Shown: positions 59,639 through 64,000 of the stretch, piece after piece
Layout of the letters: each line of letters starts with the position of its first letter
Position numbering within the stretch: position 1 is the stretch's first letter
The notes under the pieces: model-generated
What the model saw: only the letters and a program-made list of their open reading frames with translations
The model's database searches: none
Told to the model about the DNA's origin: nothing
NCBI GenBank assembly: GCA_028641055.1
Contig: CM054060.1
Span: 297,078,462-297,142,461, forward strand
Length of the DNA stretch: 64,000 bases
Direction: 5' to 3'
Source of the DNA: Alopecurus myosuroides
Lineage: Eukaryota; Streptophyta; Magnoliopsida; Poales; Poaceae
Translations under genes and position numbers: made by a program

Positions 59639-60183
59639 ATCGTTGTCAGGTAAGGGGGACTCGGGGAGGTTAAGGTGCAGTTCGCGGAAAGTTAACTGAA
59701 TTTTAATGTTCAGTTACTGAACTTCGCTGAGGAACAGAGCCCGCCGGCGGCGCTCTGCTCGCGGTGGCCGCTGCGTGGTGGCTCGCTGCGGTTGCGCGCG
59801 GGTGCGTGTGGTGCTGCGTGCTCGTGTGCTGCAGAGAGGAAAAGGGAGAGGAAGCGAGAGGTGATGCTCACCTCGGGGCGGAAGGAGGAGGAGGTCGACG
59901 CTGCGGTGGTGGCGACCGGCGGCAAAAACAAGGACGGCGGCGGCGCTCCGGTGACCCTCAGCCACCGAGGAGGGGTCGGAGAGGAAGAGGGAGTCGCGGG
60001 GGGCCGATTCCCGGCCCTACCCTGCGTGGAAGGAGGCCAGGGCGACGGCGGCGAGCTGGAGATGGCGGCGGTGGGCTGGTTTTTCCTGGTGGTGATACTG
60101 AGAGGAGAGGGCGGAGGGGAAATGGCGGCGGTGCGAGGGAGAGAGGTGGAGCTAGGGCAGAAGGAGAGGGGCTAGAGGGTAGG

Positions 60184-60194
60184 GTTATAGGGGC
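60184..60194 (-). promoter_or_regulatory. TATA-like element in the 5' LTR of F
   Basis: Minus-strand CCCTATAACCC, about 640 bases inside the LTR, upstream of a pyrimidine-rich stretch. Likely start of the genomic RNA, by position and sequence only. Confidence 0.4.
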
Positions 60195-61130
60195 GAGGAG
60201 GGTGAGCTCGTGGCCGTTGCTCCCCTCTGCTGCCGACGTGGGCATCCCCGATGGGGTGCCGTACGAAGGTAGGGGAAGGAGTGGGGGTACCAGGCCAGGG
60301 GCTAGGTGGGCTGGCCCAATTGGGCTGGCCTGCCCTTACCCCATCTCCTTTGCTTTATTTTTTCTTGCTGTTTCTCTCTTTTTTTTTGCAGATTTGAAAA
60401 AGGAGAGAAATGAAAGGGTTTTAGGGGTTAGGAAAATTTAGGAAAAATTTTGTATGGATTAATTATGATAGAAGCACAGTTGTGGAACTATTTGTTTCCA
60501 AATTTTTGAATTTTTGGTTGCTGTTTGGAATTTGGTTGAAATTGAATGAATTTGAGATTAATTGAATAATTAAACAGAACACTTTGATGGTTTGAACTTT
60601 CTACTTTAATGGGAACAAAAGATTGGATTGTTTTGTAATTTTTATTTGAAACAATTGTAACATAACAAGTATGAAACAAGAATTTGAAAATTGGTTTGAA
60701 ATTTCAATTGGAAAACAATGAAAACAAATGCAAACAAAAAGCAATGATTATGATGACATGATGCAAAGCATAAATAAACAAGAAGCAAACATTCTAAAGG
60801 AGTTTTTCATACTTGGGATGTTACAGAGGGCCACCGGATCGCCGCCGCCGTCCACCTTCTGCCGCCGTCGAGCACCACTTCCTCCCGAGCACGCATCCCT
60901 CCCGGTGAGCATCACCTCGTCCTTCCCTCTCTGCTCCCTTGCATCCCTTGCACGCGCACGGACACGTCCCTTGCATCCGCGAGCACGCAGCAGCAGCAGC
61001 CTGCGCAGATCACCGCAGGCGACCACGGGCCCGTCGTTGAGGTTCAGTTAACTGAATCTGAATTTTATTCAGTTACATGTCGCGAACTGAACCTCAACCC
61101 CCCCGCGCGTTCCCTTCTGTCACGAAACGC

Positions 61131-61215
61131 TCACCACCGCAGTGGCACAGCACTGCGCGCCCACACCCGCGGTTGCGGGAACGAGCCCCCGCCCGCGCGA
61201 TTAAAATCCACCCCT
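61131..61215 (+). other. Degenerate tRNA-like segment in the LTR of G
   Basis: CCGCAGTGGCACAGC resembles the box A region of the F segment, but the box B equivalent (GGTTGCGGGAACGAGCC) has decayed. It shows the feature is shared by the family but not kept intact. Confidence 0.35.
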
Positions 61216-62375
61216 TTTTCGCCCTCGCGCGCTGACAGGTGGGGGCCCCTGTCAGCGACGCGTGCTGCCACGCGGTGCCAACGTGGGCTAGGGCCCGCTG
61301 TCAGCGGCCCAGGCTGGGTTGCTGCGGGGTGGAAAACGTTTCTGCCCCATTTTTCTTTTAATATCAGTCCCTGCAATTTACAGAATAGTCCCTGGTTTCA
61401 AAATACAAATAACTTTTCAATTTCAAATCCAAATAATATAAATAAAATATGTATTCTGAACCAAATTTAATTCTCCACATGTTTAAATCATTTGTTTTCT
61501 GTTTTGAACATTTCAAATGTTTTCAAAATTCAAATTCAAAGAATTCATTTCAAATTTGATTAAGTTCATAACAAATTCAAATGGCCCATATAAAATATGT
61601 TTTCCATGCAAAATTAAACCACATTTCCAAATATAAACTTTGTTTCCTGTTTTGAATAATTAAAATTGGTTAAATAGTTAAACCTTGTTTAAATCATTTA
61701 AAAATTGCTAAATTCATAACTTGGTCAAATTAAATTCTTTTTGAACAAATAAAATATGTTTTCAAACCAGAAAAGTATAAACTTTCCAAATATGAATTTT
61801 ACTAAATGTTTTGAACAAATAAAAATTCAAATAAATTCATACTTGAATTAAATTCATTTAAATCTTGTTTAAACTTGTTTAATTCATAATTAATTCATTT
61901 TAATTCCTTTTTCAACAACTGAAACATGTATTCCACCTAAAATTTTGTGTACTTTACAAATATGAATTTTGTTATTTATTTTGAACAATTAAAATGGGTG
62001 AAAAACAACAAATGCTTGTGTAACTCCTTTAAGAAGCCAAAATTTCATAACTTAATAAATAAAATTTCAAACTTGGTAAACACCTTTTCAAATTGAGTCC
62101 ATTGTTGTTTTCTTTTTGTTTTCCTCATACATGCCTCATGCTAACCCACTTTCACATGTTGGTTAGTTGTAGATCATTTAATCCAACCTTAATTCATGGG
62201 CTTTCCATATGCAATCCAAATTGCATATGGGTCCATTTAATTATGTTACCATGTCAACTAGCCTACCTTTGATGCATCAATTAAATTGTCATGCATCATC
62301 CCATGATTGTGAATTATGCCATGTTATTGATTGTTTGTCTCTCTGCGTTGTTTGTTTGCTTCTTCTCGAATATAC

Positions 62376-63731
62376 GACGACGTTGAGACAGACGAGGTTT
62401 ACGACACTACTTCTGAGGAGTTAGCTCAGTACCAGGCTGCTGAGTTTGCAGGCAAGTATTCACTCACATGAACCATTGTGTTCCTTTCCACACTGGATAC
62501 CGATACTTTCCGTTGTCTATCCTGCTAGCCTTATGAATCGTTGCTTGTGTTCCGATCCTATCACATGTTATCCTTTAACCCTGATATAGCCTCACCTCCA
62601 CACCTATAACCCCGTTGCTTGTGCCCGTGTCTTACTAGCATGCTTAGGGTTGTTTATGCTCGAGTCTGCTTTCCGTTAATTCTGTTACCATATTTATTAC
62701 GCTCTAGGGCTCGATGTTTAAACAATCAACCTGTTAATGTTTGAGGTAATGCTAATTTGATGATAAGGCACCGACAGGAGGCCCGGCGTGGTTTTGAGGC
62801 CTGCTAGTGTCGACCCTAATTAGGAAAAGGGTCTTGTCTACTGATCCATGATGAGCGCACTATCCGCATGTGGGAAGCGTGTATGGGCGCCCCCCTCAGT
62901 TTGATTCGATTCGCATCTCGTCCAAATCGCCTCATTTAGTTCGGGTTTTCCATTTGCCGCATGCATTGCAGGTGCGAACCCGAGGCCAGGGTGGAACTTT
63001 TGTAGTCGGCATTTAGGGAGACACGTTCTTAGAATGCTACGAGGGTCCCCTTTTATTCGTGGGGCTTGATTAGCCGTGCGCTCAATTGCACGGGGTTCTT
63101 TGGGCTTGATGCGAAGAAGAGTTGAGTTGTGTTGAGTGCCCCGCCTGGTGGAAGGGCCATTCCATCTGGCGGGTTATTCTTACGTGTACGGCCAAATTGG
63201 TGCATCCCCGCAGGGTGAAATCTTCTCGAGAAGCCGTGTTGTCCGCGGTTATGGATGCCTTGGTGAAAGTACTGGCTAACAAGTACTCAGACAAATTACA
63301 CCTAATGACTAATAACTTGACTAGTAATAGTCCTATTGGCACAATAACTTGAACCATCATTAATCCAACTGTGTGAGTTATCCTCGGATTGCTTCTTTGG
63401 ATAAGGGGCGAGATCCAGGATGGGTTTGTTTGAGGTTAGTTATAGTTGGTTACGATACGCTATCTTATCCCTCTCTTTTAGCCGGAAGTTGTAGCATGTT
63501 TCTGTAGTTGGTTAGAGCAGCCTGCTGCCGCACTTTTGTATCACCTATTCTTCCGTTGAACCCAAAGCATCTGTACTTGGTGTTGCCGGGTACACTATGG
63601 TATCTTGTGAGTCTTGCTTGCCAGTACTTGTCTGTACTGACACCTTTGGGGCTGTGGTTTCCGCAGACTACGTTTCCGAGGATCCCCATGGTGGCTACTA
63701 CGTGGAGTATGACGAGGCTGCTGACGAGTAG
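62376..63731 (+). other. Possible spliced acidic mini-gene in the LTR of G
   Basis: Joining 62376-62451 to 63667-63731 gives one open frame of 46 residues ending in TAG: DDVETDEVYDTTSEELAQYQ, then AAEFADYVSEDPHGGYYVEY, then DEAADE. The gap would be a GC-AG intron (donor AG/GCAAGT, acceptor TTTCCGCAG). In F the first block reads DDVETDELYDTPSEDLAQYQ, mostly conservative changes, with a better upstream acceptor (CTCGAATAG). No start codon was identified, so this is a candidate exon pair only. In F a one-base difference shifts the last exon into another frame. Confidence 0.4.
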
Positions 63732-64000
63732 ATAGCGGATCCGGGCAGGATCCGAGACATCGTGGATGGGCTCCGTCTTTTTGTTTCCGGCCTCTTAGGC
63801 CTATTTGGATCTTCTCTGTACTCAGACACTCTGGATGCTTCCGCTGTGATGTAATGATGACTTGTTGGGACATGTGTCCTCTGGATGATTGTATTTGCTA
63901 TCTCTGCTCTAGTGAGAGCTATTTGCAACTTATTTCAATCTTTTGTGTCTTAGAGATATGTTGTGATATCACTTGTTCAAATGCCGTTGACGTACCATGT

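Larger units (their letters stand above)
47066..60825 (-). mobile_element. Element F: complete Ty3/gypsy chromovirus (Tekay-type)
   Basis: 13.76 kb with two 4333-bp LTRs (47066-51398 and 56493-60825), TG...CA ends, a perfect 5-bp target duplication GAGGG (47061-47065 and 60826-60830), a tRNA-Met primer-binding site and a G-rich polypurine tract. The internal region encodes gag, aspartic protease, reverse transcriptase, RNase H, integrase and a C-terminal chromodomain in one frame with two stops. The long LTRs and chromodomain fit the Tekay/Del chromovirus clade. It sits inside the LTR of G, a member of the same family in the opposite orientation. Confidence 0.95.
56493..60825 (-). repeat. 5' LTR of element F
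   Basis: 4333 bp, nearly identical to the 3' LTR. It has an AT-rich part, a GC-rich block with a TATA-like site (60184-60194) and the same tRNA-like and exon-like segments. Strand-sense start TGTAACATCCC, end GTGCGACA. Confidence 0.95.
60831..64000 (+). mobile_element. Element G: rest of the plus-strand LTR, running off the window
   Basis: Continues 46033-47065 after the F insertion. It aligns in reverse with F LTRs along its length and ends near TGCCGTTGACGTACCATGT, about 200 bases short of the LTR end judged from F. It is more diverged from F than the two F LTRs are from each other, so G is an older or different copy. Confidence 0.88.

Noticed and set aside
59764..60441. 225-codon plus-strand frame in the GC-rich part of the F LTR
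   Set aside because: Antisense to the LTR sense strand, low complexity, and the same block in the other LTR is open only in shorter pieces.

Overview
The window is nuclear DNA from a grass, most likely a Triticeae species (wheat, barley, Aegilops or a relative). The basis is the transposon types: retrotransposons whose LTRs begin TGATACGTC and whose primer-binding sites match tRNA-Asp, a Tekay-type chromovirus with 4.3-kb LTRs, grass LINEs and a CACTA element with CCGGGACTAA-type subterminal repeats. Family names from repeat databases could not be checked. No prokaryotic or organellar gene was seen.

Layout. (1) 1-3.4 kb holds the only clear host gene, an intronless plus-strand transcription factor with an unusual domain order: AP2/ERF, remnant of a trihelix, GT-2-type coiled coil, trihelix, trihelix, AP2/ERF. 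The two trihelix units come from a recent 819-bp in-frame tandem duplication. (2) 3.4-9.06 kb is intergenic DNA with a LINE-like segment (about 4.04-5.69 kb) and a 5'-truncated LINE 3' end (8.38-8.78 kb). (3) 9060-35234 is one non-autonomous Ty3/gypsy-like element (B, target duplication TATAC) filled with younger insertions: element C (12073-19566, GCATC); a solo copia-type LTR, D (20519-25224), which itself holds CACTA element E (22153-24425, target duplication CTA); and element A on the minus strand (26459-33095). E carries a captured two-exon DEDDy 3'-5' exonuclease gene. Elements A, B and C contain no recognisable reverse transcriptase and must depend on proteins from elsewhere.

(4) 36015 to about 44.46 kb is a decayed minus-strand LINE with ORF1 (zinc knuckle, DUF4283-like) and ORF2 (endonuclease, reverse transcriptase, zf-RVT) and an internal 1.16-kb tandem duplication. 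(5) 46033-64000 is the LTR of element G (plus strand, running off the window), split by complete element F (47066-60825, minus strand, two 4333-bp LTRs, perfect GAGGG duplication). F and G belong to the same family. F encodes gag, protease, reverse transcriptase, RNase H, integrase and a chromodomain in one frame broken by only two stop codons.

Apart from the AP2-trihelix gene, almost everything is nested mobile DNA. The order of insertion can be read from target duplications: B, then C, D and A into B, E into D, and separately F into G. The observations most worth following up are the chimeric transcription factor, the exonuclease cargo of the CACTA element, paired hairpins conserved in A, B and C, a possible spliced acidic mini-gene inside the F/G LTRs, and 5S-rRNA-like and tRNA-like segments inside mobile elements.
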